Below the pieces are notes generated by a model, which was not told where the DNA came from, searched no databases, and saw nothing but the letters and a program-made list of their open reading frames with translations. A DNA stretch of 38,949 nt from Streptomyces sp. MUM 178J. GTDB taxonomy: Bacteria; Actinomycetota; Actinomycetes; Streptomycetales; Streptomycetaceae. Numbering within the stretch: position 1 is the stretch's first letter; each line of letters begins with the position of its first letter. Positions 13,655 to 21,711 of the stretch are shown here, piece by piece. The translations under genes were made by a program, and so were the position numbers. The DNA is taken from the NCBI RefSeq assembly GCF_022414575.1, contig NZ_JADWYQ010000055.1:1-38949 (forward strand). The letters run 5' to 3'.

Positions 13655-13944
13655 ACAACGCTCGTCATCAGACGCAGCGAACCGCCATCGGGCCTCTGCG
13701 GACGGCTTATACTCCAGCAGGATTTCGCCGTCTGACCTGGTCTTTCGCCGGGGGTCGGCCTGTGCCGCAGGCTGTCATGGTGCGTTTCCACCTGTCCCCT
13801 CCCAGTGCAGCGGCGCGGTCGGCCGCCGCCGACACCCGCACGACGCGTCCCCGGTGCAGCCAGTCGCACAGCTCCCGGGCAGTCCCGGCGCTCCGGACTG
13901 CCGCTCGTACGTCCGCACTCCGATCCAGCGCACGGCCTTGCCGG
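13655..13944. other. Intergenic stretch at right edge of accessory island
   Basis: No convincing gene. A minus-strand open frame ending at 13707 carries a coding-like stretch (ARELCDWLHRGRVVRVSAA) but has no good start and overlaps the MazG 3' end out of frame; it may be a gene remnant. CTGACCTGG occurs here at about 13733 and also in the rnpB terminator at 6692, but the flanks differ. Confidence 0.3.
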
Positions 13945-14265
13945 TCAGCCTTGGGTCGAACGTTCCGCGACGCGTGCCAGGTGGGCGGTGAAGACCTCCT
14001 CCGCCTTCGGGGTCAGGGTGCGCAGGGCGACCATCGCGGTGATGATCACGTCGCAGAGTTCGGACTCCACGTCCGCCCAGCTGTGGGTCGTGCCCTTGCG
14101 GGGGTTCTGCCCCGTCGCACCGATCACGGCCTGGGCGACCTCGCCGACCTCCTCCGAGAGTTTCAGGAGGCGCAGGAGTGTCTCGTGCTCCGGCGGGCGG
14201 GGGCTCTCGGCGTCGAGCCAGGCGTGGAGGCGGGTGATCGTGGACCAGGTGGGGGAATCCGTCAT
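13945..14265 (-). CDS. MazG-like nucleotide pyrophosphohydrolase family protein (106 aa)
   Basis: A small all-alpha MazG-type protein. LLRLLKLSEEVGEVAQAVIG holds the EExxE metal-binding helix near residues 45-60, and a second acidic segment, ELCDVIITAMVAL, supplies the ExxD ligands near residues 80-90. Such proteins hydrolyse non-canonical or excess NTPs to NMP and pyrophosphate; substrate specificity cannot be read. The ATG at 14265 starts directly at the folded part. No ribosome-binding site is visible, so the transcript may be leaderless. It is transcribed toward the island junction. Confidence 0.85.
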   Translation of the reverse strand: MTDSPTWSTITRLHAWLDAESPRPPEHETLLRLLKLSEEVGEVAQAVIGATGQNPRKGTTHSWADVESELCDVIITAMVALRTLTPKAEEVFTAHLARVAERSTQG

Positions 14266-14371
14266 GTGGAGGAGCGTGCCATGCGGGAGGGGATGGGGCG
14301 GTGTAGGGATGGGGGTGGGGTGGCGGCATCCGGTCGTCCGCCCGCGCCCGCATGGATGAGGAGCCCCCCCC

Positions 14372-14695
14372 GTGACCATCTCCGTGGACAAGCTCACCGA
14401 ACCCGCCGTACGAGAGTTCGTCAGCGCCGTCAACGCGCATGACCGCGAGCGGTTCATGGCGGTGCTCACGTCGGACGCGACCATGACCGACGACGGCAGC
14501 GACCGGGATCTCCAGGACTGGGTCGACCGGGAGATCTTCGACTCGCGCGGGCATATGGACGTCGAGAACGAGTCCGCCGGAGGGCGGGAGCTCATCGCGC
14601 GGTACCGCAATGACACCTGGGGTGAGATGCGCACCAAGTGGCGGTTCACCGTGGAGGACGGGAAGGTCAGCCGCTTCGACACCGGGCAGGCGTAG
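14372..14695 (+). CDS. NTF2-like/SnoaL-type protein (107 aa)
   Basis: A single cone-shaped NTF2-like domain: an N-terminal helix with FVSAVNAHDRERFMAVLTSDA, then DDGSDRDLQDWVDREIF, and strands TWGEMRTKWRFTVEDGKVSRFD. Family members range from small-molecule isomerases and cyclases to binding proteins; no diagnostic catalytic His/Asp pair stands out. The GTG at 14372 has GAGGAG about 9 nt upstream. It is divergent from the MazG-like gene and convergent with the SDR gene (45-bp gap). Confidence 0.8.
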   Translation: MTISVDKLTEPAVREFVSAVNAHDRERFMAVLTSDATMTDDGSDRDLQDWVDREIFDSRGHMDVENESAGGRELIARYRNDTWGEMRTKWRFTVEDGKVSRFDTGQA

Positions 14696-14740
14696 CGCCC
14701 GGTCCGGAAGGCGGGCGGTACGCGGCGGAGCGGCGGCGGC

Positions 14741-15502
14741 TCAGCCGCGGCCGATGTACGGCATGTTCGTGGCCATCACCGTCGCGAACTGCACATTCGC
14801 CTCCAGCGGCAGCTCCGCCATATGACGCACCGTCCGCGCCACGTCCGCCGCGTCCATCACCGGCTCCGCCGCCAGTTCGCCGTTGGCCTGGAGGACGCCC
14901 GTCTGCATCGCCGCGGTCATCTCCGTGGCCGCGTTGCCGATGTCGATCTGGCCGCAGGCGATCGAATGGGCGCGCCCGTCCAGTGACAGTGACTTCGTCA
15001 GACCCGTCAGGGCGTGCTTCGTCGCCGTGTACGGGGCGGAGTGCGGGCGCGGCGCATGCGCGGAGACCGAGCCGTTGTTGATGATGCGCCCACCCCGCGG
15101 GGTCTGCTCCTTCATCTGACGGAACGCCGCCTGCGCGCAAAGGAACGCGCCGGTGAGGTTGACGTCCACCACCGAGCGCCAGGCGTCGTATGTCAGCTCC
15201 TCGAAGCGCACCCCGGCGGGCCCGAACGTGCCCGCGTTGTTGAAGAGCAGGTCCACCCGGCCGAAGCGGTCGCGCACCGCGGTGAAGAGGGCGGCGACGT
15301 CCTCGGGGTCCGTCACATCCGTGCGCACACACAGCACGTCGGGCCCGGCCAGCGCCGCCGTCTCCTCAAGCGCCGCGGCACGCCGGCCCGCCACGGCCAC
15401 CGCCCAGCCGCCCCGTGCGAGCTCGAGCGCTACGCTCCGGCCGATGCCCGAACCCGCGCCCGTCACCACGGCGACTCTCCGCACACTCCGCACAGCGTTC
15501 AT
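14741..15502 (-). CDS. SDR family oxidoreductase (253 aa)
   Basis: Classical short-chain dehydrogenase/reductase. The cofactor loop TGAGSGIG is at residues 14-21, followed by AGRR at about residue 40, which favours NADP(H). NNAG is at 88-91, DVNLTGAF at about 113-120, catalytic S145, and Y158-x-x-x-K162 (YTATK). The C-terminal region ends in the motif NMPYIGRG. The ATG at 15502 gives a normal SDR length; no ribosome-binding site is obvious. The substrate is unknown. It is divergent from the PhoD-type phosphatase across 133 bp. Confidence 0.9.
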   Translation of the reverse strand: MNAVRSVRRVAVVTGAGSGIGRSVALELARGGWAVAVAGRRAAALEETAALAGPDVLCVRTDVTDPEDVAALFTAVRDRFGRVDLLFNNAGTFGPAGVRFEELTYDAWRSVVDVNLTGAFLCAQAAFRQMKEQTPRGGRIINNGSVSAHAPRPHSAPYTATKHALTGLTKSLSLDGRAHSIACGQIDIGNAATEMTAAMQTGVLQANGELAAEPVMDAADVARTVRHMAELPLEANVQFATVMATNMPYIGRG

Positions 15503-15537
15503 GGGGGCGCAGCGTACGCGTAAACCGTGTACCAGGA

Positions 15538-15570
15538 ACTCATCCGACCGACATACGGATGACATGCACC
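15538..15570 (+). promoter_or_regulatory. Candidate PHO box upstream of the phosphatase
   Basis: Three consecutive 11-nt units start at 15538, 15549 and 15560. Each has CAT at the same place (15541, 15552, 15563). The first, ACTCATCCGAC, best matches the Streptomyces PhoP direct-repeat unit consensus (GTTCACCC-like). The degenerate units mean it could be chance. Confidence 0.4.
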
Positions 15571-15635
15571 CGGCGATCGCCCGCCCTCGGGTCCCGCTCC
15601 AATGCGACTGACAACAGTCGTCAGGGGAGGGATCC

Positions 15636-17336
15636 ATGACACCCGCGACGCAGCAACGCCACGCTCCTGCCGCCCACCATATGTCGTCCGCCGACTCATC
15701 CGCCGACCACTCGCCCCAGCTCAGGGTTGCCGCCCGCCACTTCGTCCGGCACCTCGGTCGGCGGCGCTTCCTCACCGCCGCCTCGGCCGCCGCCGCGCTC
15801 GCCTTCGCCGTCGATCTGCCCGGCGGCGACGAAGCCGCGGCTGCCGCCGCGGCCGACGCCCGCAAGCTCGCCGAGTACCCCTTCACCCTCGGAGTCGCCT
15901 CCGGCGATCCCCGGCCCGGCTCCGTCGTGCTGTGGACCCGGCTCGCGCCCCGCCCCTACGAGCCCGGCAGCGGTCTGCCCCGCGCGCCCTTCCGGGTGAG
16001 CTGGGAGGTGGCGCACGACGAGGCCTTCGGCCGGATCGCCCGCAGGGGAGACGTCCTCGCCCACCCGGAGTTCGACCACAGCGTCCATGTCGAACCGGAC
16101 GGGCTCGACCCCGACCGGGTCTACTGCTACCGCTTCCGCGCCGGGCCCTGGATCAGCCCGGTCGGGCGCACCCGCACCGCGCCCGCGCGCGACGCCCGCA
16201 TCCGCGAGCTGCGGTTGGCCGCCGTGTCCTGCCAGGCGTACTACCACGGCTACTTCACCGCCCACCGGCATCTGGCCGCCGAGGACCTCGACGTCGTCTT
16301 CCACCTGGGCGACTACCTCTACGAGTACCCGGTGGACGCTGTAGGCGGCGAGCGCAGGTACACGGACCGCGTGCTGCCGGCGCACTACGACAAGGAGACC
16401 GCCACCCTCGGGGACTACCGGCTCCGCTACGGCCTGTACAAGTCCGACCCGGACCTGATGGCCGCACACGCCGCGCACCCGTTCGTCGTCACCTGGGACG
16501 ACCACGAGACCGAGAACAACTACGCGGACGACATCCCCGAGAACGACGTTCCGCCCGAGGAGTTCCTGTTGCGCAGGGCCGCCGCCTACCGCGCGTACTG
16601 GGAGAACATGCCGCTGCGCGGGCCGCAGCGGCCCGACGGCCCGGACATGCGGCTCTACCGCCGGCTGCACTTCGGCCGGCTCGCGCAGTTCGACGTGCTC
16701 GACACCCGCCAGTACCGCTCCGACCAGGCGTACGGCGACGGCGCGCACATCCCGGGGCCCGAGTCGCAGGACCCCGCGCGGACCATGACCGGCGCGACGC
16801 AGGAGCGCTGGCTGATCGAAGGCTGGCGCAGCTCCCGGGCGCTGTGGAACGTGGTGCCCCAGCAGGTCACCTTCTCCCAGCGGAAACTGGACCTCAATCC
16901 GGCGGCCAAGGTCAGCATGGATGCGTGGGACGGCTATCCGGCCTCCCGCGACCGCGTCCTGGACGGCGCCGAAGCCGCGGGCGTCGAGAATCTGATGGTG
17001 CTCACCGGTGATGTGCACGCGGCGTACGCGTACGACATCAAGCGCGACTTCGAGACGCCCGGCGCACGCACCGTCGGCACCGAGGTCACGGCGACGTCCA
17101 TCTCCAGCGGCCGGGACGGAGCGGACAGACCCGGCAACTGGGAGACGTACACCCGCGCCAACCCGCACATGAGGCTCTACAACGGCAGGCGCGGCTATGT
17201 GAAGGTCACGCTGGGGGAGCGGCTGGCACAAGTGGACTTCCGGGCGGTGACACATGTCACGACCCCGGGCGGGCAGGTCGGCACGATCGCCTCATTCGTG
17301 ACGGAAGCGGGGAATCCAGGCCTTGAACCCGTCTGA
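15636..17336 (+). CDS. PhoD-family alkaline phosphatase/phosphodiesterase, Tat-exported (566 aa)
   Basis: A secreted Ca/Fe-type alkaline phosphatase of the PhoD family that scavenges phosphate from esters outside the cell. A Tat signal is visible: GRRRFLTAA at residues 41-49, then an Ala-rich hydrophobic stretch. The PhoD N-terminal domain begins at [21 protein letters not shown]. Metal and active-site segments follow: [20 protein letters not shown] (about residue 225), [14 protein letters not shown] (about 288), and [12 protein letters not shown] (about 458). The ATG at 15636 follows GGGAGGG. S. coelicolor PhoA (SCO2286) is the likely relative, a PhoP-controlled gene. A candidate PHO box lies about 65 bp upstream. 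Confidence 0.93.
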   Translation: MTPATQQRHAPAAHHMSSADSSADHSPQLRVAARHFVRHLGRRRFLTAASAAAALAFAVDLPGGDEAAAAAAADARKLAEYPFTLGVASGDPRPGSVVLWTRLAPRPYEPGSGLPRAPFRVSWEVAHDEAFGRIARRGDVLAHPEFDHSVHVEPDGLDPDRVYCYRFRAGPWISPVGRTRTAPARDARIRELRLAAVSCQAYYHGYFTAHRHLAAEDLDVVFHLGDYLYEYPVDAVGGERRYTDRVLPAHYDKETATLGDYRLRYGLYKSDPDLMAAHAAHPFVVTWDDHETENNYADDIPENDVPPEEFLLRRAAAYRAYWENMPLRGPQRPDGPDMRLYRRLHFGRLAQFDVLDTRQYRSDQAYGDGAHIPGPESQDPARTMTGATQERWLIEGWRSSRALWNVVPQQVTFSQRKLDLNPAAKVSMDAWDGYPASRDRVLDGAEAAGVENLMVLTGDVHAAYAYDIKRDFETPGARTVGTEVTATSISSGRDGADRPGNWETYTRANPHMRLYNGRRGYVKVTLGERLAQVDFRAVTHVTTPGGQVGTIASFVTEAGNPGLEPV

Positions 17337-17337
17337 A

Positions 17338-17352
17338 GCCCCCGGGAGGGGC
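17338..17352 (+). terminator. Short GC hairpin after the phosphatase
   Basis: GCCCC and GGGGC form a 5-bp stem directly after the stop, without a U tract. Weak candidate only. Confidence 0.25.
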
Positions 17353-17429
17353 GTGTCGGCGAGGCCCGGCTCCCTGAGAACATAGGTGCAGTTTCAACAA
17401 ACGATCCAATGAGCTGTGGGAGCCGCCCA

Positions 17430-18725
17430 ATGCCAGGCCGTGAACCGGGTCGGATACGCACCGCGGAGCCGCCGCCCCCGCCGTCTCCCACCGCGGCGGC
17501 GGCTCCGCGCCGTGCGGCCCTGCTGGTCACCCTCGTCCTCGGCGGGCTGACCGCACTGCCGCCGCTGTCGATGGACATGTACCTCCCGGCGTTGCCGGCG
17601 GTCACCGAGTCCTTCGGCGCACACGCGGCGACCGTGCAGCTCACCCTCACCGCCTGCCTCGCGGGCATGGCGCTCGGCCAGCTCGTCGTCGGCCCGATGA
17701 GCGACAGATGGGGGCGGCGGCGGCCGCTGCTCATCGGCATGGCCGTGTATGTCGCGGCCACCGCCGTCTGCGCCCTCGCCCCGACCGCCGAACTCCTCAT
17801 CGCCGTCCGGCTGGTGCAGGGGCTCGCGGGCGCGGCCGGCATCGTCATCGCCCGGGCCGTGGTGCGCGACCTCTACGACGGCGTCGAGATGGCCCGGTTC
17901 TTCTCCACCCTGATGCTGATCTCCGGCGCCGCGCCGATCATCGCCCCGCTGATCGGCGGACAGGTGCTGCGGGTGACGGACTGGCGCGGCGTCTTCCTGG
18001 TCCTGACCGGCGTCGGACTGCTGCTGACCCTCGTCGTCGTCGCCTGGCTCAAGGAGACGCTGCCACCCGAGCGCCGGCACACCGGCGGAGTCGGCCAGGC
18101 GCTGCGCACCATGCGCGGGCTGCTCGCCGACCGGGTCTTCACCGGTTACATGCTCACCGGAGGGTTCGCCTTCGCCGCGCTCTTCGCCTATATCTCCGCC
18201 TCGCCCTTCGTCGTGCAGGAGATATACGGCGCGTCCCCGCAGACCTTCAGCCTCCTCTTCGGCCTCAACTCCGTCGGACTGGTCGCCGTCGGCCAGATCA
18301 ACGGCAAGCTGCTCGTCGGCCGGATCGCGCTCGACAAGGCGCTCGGCTTCGGCCTCGCGGTGATCACCCTGGCGGCGACCGCCCTGCTGCTGATGACGTC
18401 CGGCGTCTTCGGGGACGTCGGACTGGCGCCCGTGGCGGCGGGGCTCTTCACGCTGATGTCCGCGATGGGGCTGGCGATGCCCAACACCAACGCCTCCGCC
18501 CTGATGCGCACCCCGCACGCCGCGGGCTCCGCCTCGGCGCTGCTCGGCACCTCCTCGTTCCTCGTCGGAGCGCTCGCCTCGCCGCTCGTGGGCATCGCCG
18601 GGGAGCACACCGCGGTCCCGATGGCGGTGGTGCAGCTCGGCTGCGCCCTTGCGGCCGTCGCCTGCTTCCTGCTGCTGTGCAGGCCCTGGCAGCCGCGCCC
18701 GGAGCCGTCCGGCGCGCACCCCTAG
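17430..18725 (+). CDS. Bcr/CflA-type MFS drug efflux transporter (431 aa)
   Basis: A twelve-helix drug:proton antiporter. After a Pro-rich cytoplasmic head, helix 1 carries LTALPPLSMDMYLPALPAV, the signature of the Bcr/CflA subfamily. The MFS motif A loop is GPMSDRWGRRRPLL between helices 2 and 3; RLVQGLAGAAGIVIARAVVRDL is the helix 4/5 motif. Length is usual. The ATG at 17430 has GGGAG 8 nt upstream; an in-frame ATG at 17409 is the alternative. The substrate is unknown. Its stop lies only 67 bp before the Rsm22 gene, but that gene has its own promoter. Confidence 0.9.
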   Translation: MPGREPGRIRTAEPPPPPSPTAAAAPRRAALLVTLVLGGLTALPPLSMDMYLPALPAVTESFGAHAATVQLTLTACLAGMALGQLVVGPMSDRWGRRRPLLIGMAVYVAATAVCALAPTAELLIAVRLVQGLAGAAGIVIARAVVRDLYDGVEMARFFSTLMLISGAAPIIAPLIGGQVLRVTDWRGVFLVLTGVGLLLTLVVVAWLKETLPPERRHTGGVGQALRTMRGLLADRVFTGYMLTGGFAFAALFAYISASPFVVQEIYGASPQTFSLLFGLNSVGLVAVGQINGKLLVGRIALDKALGFGLAVITLAATALLLMTSGVFGDVGLAPVAAGLFTLMSAMGLAMPNTNASALMRTPHAAGSASALLGTSSFLVGALASPLVGIAGEHTAVPMAVVQLGCALAAVACFLLLCRPWQPRPEPSGAHP

Positions 18726-18780
18726 ACCCCACAGGACTGCGCATGGACTCCTCACGGACTCCGCACGGGTTTCACATGCC

Positions 18781-18786
18781 TAGAAT
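18781..18786 (+). promoter_or_regulatory. -10 TAGAAT of a leaderless transcript (Rsm22 gene)
   Basis: TAGAAT is followed by six bases and then the GTG start at 18793, placing the transcription start at the start codon. No Shine-Dalgarno sequence is present. A -35 about 17 bp upstream is weak. Confidence 0.6.
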
Positions 18787-18792
18787 TTCTCA

Positions 18793-19812
18793 GTGAATGC
18801 CTCCCTCCGCATCCCCGTCCCCGACGCCCTGCGCAGCGCCCTCGGCGAACTGCTGGACGGGCTGCCGCCCCGGCAGGCCGCACAGGCCGTGGACCGGCTG
18901 ATCGCCAGCTACCGGGGGCGGACTCCGACCGATGCGCCGGTGCTCCGCGACCGTGCCGACGTCGTCGCGTACGCCGCCTACCGGATGCCCGCGACCTTCG
19001 AGGCGGTGCGGTCCGCCCTGGCCGGGCTGCGCGCAGCGGCCCCCGGGTTCGCCCCCCGTACGCATGCCGACGTCGGCGGCGGCACGGGAGCGGCCAGCTG
19101 GGCGGTCGCCGAGGCGTGGGCGGAGGGTCCGGAGGGGCCGCCGCGGACGACGGTGCTCGACTGGGCCGAGCCCGCGCTCACGCTGGGCCGGGAGCTGGCG
19201 CGGGCCTCCGGCGTGCCCGGCCTGGACGGCGTCGAGTGGCGGCGCACCCGCATCGGGCCGGCGCTGCGCATCGACGGCAGCGACCTGGTCACCGTCTCGT
19301 ATGTCCTCAACGAGCTGACGGAGGAGGACCGTGCGGCCGTGGTGGACGAGGCGGCGCGCGCGGCGCAGGCCGTCGTGGTGGTCGAGCCCGGCACCCCGGA
19401 CGGCTACGAACGGATCATCGAGGCCCGCGACCGGCTGACCGCGGCCGGGCTGCGGATCGCCGCGCCCTGCCCGCACAGCGCCCGCTGCCCCATCGAGCCG
19501 GGCACGGACTGGTGCCACTTCGCCGCCCGGGTCAGCAGGTCCTCCCTGCACCGGCAGGTCAAGGGCGGCTCGCTGGCGTACGAGGACGAGAAGTTCAGCT
19601 ATGTCGCAGCCGTGCGGTTCCCGGCGGAACCGGCGCCCGCGCGGGTGACCCGGCGGCCGCAGATCCGCAAGGGGCAGGTGCTGCTGGACCTGTGCACGGC
19701 GGAGGAGACGCTGCGGCGGGAGACCGTAACCAAGCGGCACGGGGCGCTGTACAAGGCGGCGCGGGATGCGGAGTGGGGGGATGCGTGGCCGCCGGGAGAG
19801 GCGGGCCGGTAG
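18793..19812 (+). CDS. Rsm22-like small ribosomal subunit methyltransferase-type protein (339 aa)
   Basis: The Rsm22/METTL17 family associates with the small ribosomal subunit and has a Rossmann methyltransferase fold. The SAM loop DVGGGTGAAS is at residues 93-102; motif TVSYVLNELTEEDR follows near 167-180. Cys226 (PCPHSARC), Cys232, Cys241 (DWCHF) and Cys301 (LLDLC) match the four-Cys iron-sulfur site described for mitochondrial homologues. The GTG at 18793 is chosen because a perfect -10 (TAGAAT) ends six bases before it. It is convergent with the amidinotransferase across a strong hairpin. Confidence 0.88.
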   Translation: MNASLRIPVPDALRSALGELLDGLPPRQAAQAVDRLIASYRGRTPTDAPVLRDRADVVAYAAYRMPATFEAVRSALAGLRAAAPGFAPRTHADVGGGTGAASWAVAEAWAEGPEGPPRTTVLDWAEPALTLGRELARASGVPGLDGVEWRRTRIGPALRIDGSDLVTVSYVLNELTEEDRAAVVDEAARAAQAVVVVEPGTPDGYERIIEARDRLTAAGLRIAAPCPHSARCPIEPGTDWCHFAARVSRSSLHRQVKGGSLAYEDEKFSYVAAVRFPAEPAPARVTRRPQIRKGQVLLDLCTAEETLRRETVTKRHGALYKAARDAEWGDAWPPGEAGR

Positions 19813-19867
19813 GCGGAAGGCCGTACGGGGGTCTGGGGGCTTGCCACCGGTTTCGGGAAGTGGGGGT

Positions 19868-19893
19868 CCCCCTACGCCCCAGGGCGTAGGGGG
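19868..19893. terminator. Long GC hairpin between convergent genes
   Basis: Arms CCCCCTACGCC and GGCGTAGGGGG pair perfectly (11 bp or more, with a four-base loop). It lies between the Rsm22 and amidinotransferase stops and probably works in both directions. Confidence 0.7.
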
Positions 19894-19916
19894 AGGGGCG
19901 GGGGAGACAACAACCC

Positions 19917-20777
19917 CTACGGCGACGGGCAACCCGCGGCGCGCAGCTCCTGCGTGCAGCACTTCACGCTGCCGCCGCCCTTGAGGAGCTCCCCGAGGTC
20001 CATCCCGATCGGTTCGAAGCCCCGCCGCCGCAGCGGTGCGAACAGCCCCGTCGCCGCCTGCGGCAGCAGCACATGGCGGCCGTCGCTGACCGCGTTCAGC
20101 CCGAGCGCAGCCGCATCCGCCTCCTCGGCGATCAGCGCGTCGGGGAAGAGCCGCGCCAGCACCGCCCGGCTGCCCGGTGAGAACGCCCCCGGGTAGTACA
20201 TGATTTCGTCGGCCTGGTCGTCCAGCACGCTCAGCGCCGTGTCGAGGTGGTAGTACCGCGGGTCCACCAACTCCAGGCCGATCACGGGGCGGCCGAAGAA
20301 CTCCTGCGCCTCGTCGTGGGAGAGCGGGCTGGATCGGAAGCCCCGCCCGGCCAGCAGATACGAAGCGGTGACCGCGAAGTCGCCCTCGCCCTCGTTGACA
20401 TGGGCCGGCTCATGGATTCCGGTGAAGCCGTGCGCCCGGAACCAGTCCAGATGGACCGCCGCCTCGGGGGCGCGCTCAGCGTGGGCGAAGCGCGCGCCGA
20501 GCACCCGGCCGTCGACCACGGTCGCGCCGTTCGCCGCATAGACCATGTCGGGCAGATCGGGGCGAGGGTCGAGCAGCTCGACGGCATGGCCCAGGGAGCG
20601 GTAGCGCTCGTACAGGTCTTCCCACTGCGCGAAAGCGAGCGGGAGATCCACAGGCTTGGCCGGATCCATCCACGGGTTGATGGAGTACGTGACCTTGAAG
20701 TGCTCGGGCGGGCACATCAGATAGCGGCGCGGCGAGGCGACGCGGTCGGCGGCGTCCTCACAGGGCGTTGGGCGCAA
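19917..20777 (-). CDS. Dimethylargininase/amidinotransferase-type guanidino hydrolase (286 aa)
   Basis: A pentein-fold enzyme of the DDAH/arginine deiminase superfamily, expected to hydrolyse a guanidino group (dimethylarginine to citrulline, or a related substrate). Visible motifs: PDMVYAANGA near the N-terminal third, NEGEGDFAV, catalytic His in RYYHLDTALSVL, and the nucleophile in GGGSVKCCTQEL close to the C-terminus (two adjacent Cys). TTG at 20777 is chosen because GAGGAG lies six bases upstream; RYLMCPPEHFKV, the conserved start of the domain, follows about 20 residues later. It is divergent from a TetR gene across 214 bp. Confidence 0.82.
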   Translation of the reverse strand: MRPTPCEDAADRVASPRRYLMCPPEHFKVTYSINPWMDPAKPVDLPLAFAQWEDLYERYRSLGHAVELLDPRPDLPDMVYAANGATVVDGRVLGARFAHAERAPEAAVHLDWFRAHGFTGIHEPAHVNEGEGDFAVTASYLLAGRGFRSSPLSHDEAQEFFGRPVIGLELVDPRYYHLDTALSVLDDQADEIMYYPGAFSPGSRAVLARLFPDALIAEEADAAALGLNAVSDGRHVLLPQAATGLFAPLRRRGFEPIGMDLGELLKGGGSVKCCTQELRAAGCPSP

Positions 20778-20951
20778 TGAGAGCTCCTCACGTTCGGCAT
20801 GGGGCACCGGTGCACAGGGTGTGTGCGTGCAGCCATGGTGCGGCCTGAGACGCGATCCTGCTGTGCCCCGTTCGAGTGATTCACGCCCTAGTGCTTGACG
20901 TGTCGCATGCGGTTCGGCTGTGAGACATTCGCCACATGACCCCCGTCGGTA

Positions 20952-20964
20952 AGACGAAACGTCT
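20952..20964. promoter_or_regulatory. 13-bp perfect palindrome, probable TetR operator
   Basis: AGACG-AAA-CGTCT lies 28 bp before the TetR ATG, in the divergent region. Such short palindromes next to TetR genes are usually autoregulatory operators. Confidence 0.55.
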
Positions 20965-20991
20965 CGGTTCGGCGGCAGTGCATTGACGGCC

Positions 20992-21615
20992 ATGACCCAC
21001 CGCAAGGCGCCCGGCTCCAGCCGCCGGAGCGAGGCCTCCCGACGCGCCATCTACGCCGCCGCCGTCGCCCTCGTCGGCGAGACCGGCTATGCCAAGACCA
21101 CGATCGAGGGAATCGCCGCCCGTGCGGGCGTCGGCAAGCAGACCATCTACCGCTGGTGGCCCTCCAAGGCGGCGGTCCTCCTCGACGCCTTCCTCGACCT
21201 CGTGGAACAGGCGGCGGACCGCGCCGCCGAGCCCGGGATCCCCGACACGGGTGACCTCGAAGCCGACCTCAAGCTGGTGCTCCGCGCCACCGTCGACGAA
21301 CTCAACGACCCCGCCTACGACGCGCCGGCCCGTGCCCTCGCCGCCGAGAGCGTGGTCGATGCGAGGCTCGCCGCGGGGTTCGTCTCCCGGCTTCTCGAAC
21401 CGCAGCTCCAGCTCTATGTGAAGCGGCTCACCGCGGCCCGGGAGACCGGCCAGATCAGGGCCGGAATCGATCCGCGCATCGCCCTCGAACTGCTCGTCGG
21501 CCCGCTCGCGCACCGCTGGCTGCTGCGCACCCTCCCGCTCACCCACGACTACGCGAACGCGGTCGTCGACTGCGCCCTGTACGGGCTTGCGCCGCGGGGC
21601 GCGCCCAGGGCGTAG
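20992..21615 (+). CDS. TetR/AcrR family regulator (207 aa)
   Basis: N-terminal HTH: RRAIYAAAVALVGETGYAKTTIEGIAARAG trimmed to its ends, with recognition helix VGKQTIYRWWPSKAAVLLDAF (residues about 40-60). This is followed by a C-terminal helical ligand domain of the TetR_C type (TVDELNDPAYDAPARALAAE and LELLVGPLAHRWLL). The ATG at 20992 is chosen over the in-frame TTG at 20983; neither has a good ribosome-binding site. A 13-bp palindrome 28 bp upstream is a likely operator, from which it could control both itself and the divergent amidinotransferase gene. Confidence 0.88.
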   Translation: MTHRKAPGSSRRSEASRRAIYAAAVALVGETGYAKTTIEGIAARAGVGKQTIYRWWPSKAAVLLDAFLDLVEQAADRAAEPGIPDTGDLEADLKLVLRATVDELNDPAYDAPARALAAESVVDARLAAGFVSRLLEPQLQLYVKRLTAARETGQIRAGIDPRIALELLVGPLAHRWLLRTLPLTHDYANAVVDCALYGLAPRGAPRA

Positions 21616-21711
21616 CGGACCCCGGTTGCTGACTCGGGTCACCCAGGGCGCAGGATGGTGGGACCATGGCAGGGACCGCAGGGGCGAGGACTTAAGTCTG
21701 TGAGGGGATAC

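Noticed and set aside
6690..13770. CTGACCTGG shared by the rnpB terminator (about 6692) and about 13733 as island attachment sites
   Set aside because: Only nine bases match exactly and the flanks diverge; no integrase is present. Too short to claim an att core.
13707..13940. Minus-strand frame (ARELCDWLHRGRVV...) before the MazG-like gene as a real gene
   Set aside because: No credible start codon or ribosome-binding site, and it overlaps MazG out of frame. Possibly a remnant, noted only in the intergenic entry.
15696..17255. 519-codon minus-strand frame opposite the phosphatase
   Set aside because: Mirror frame of the PhoD-type gene; no motif and no start signal.
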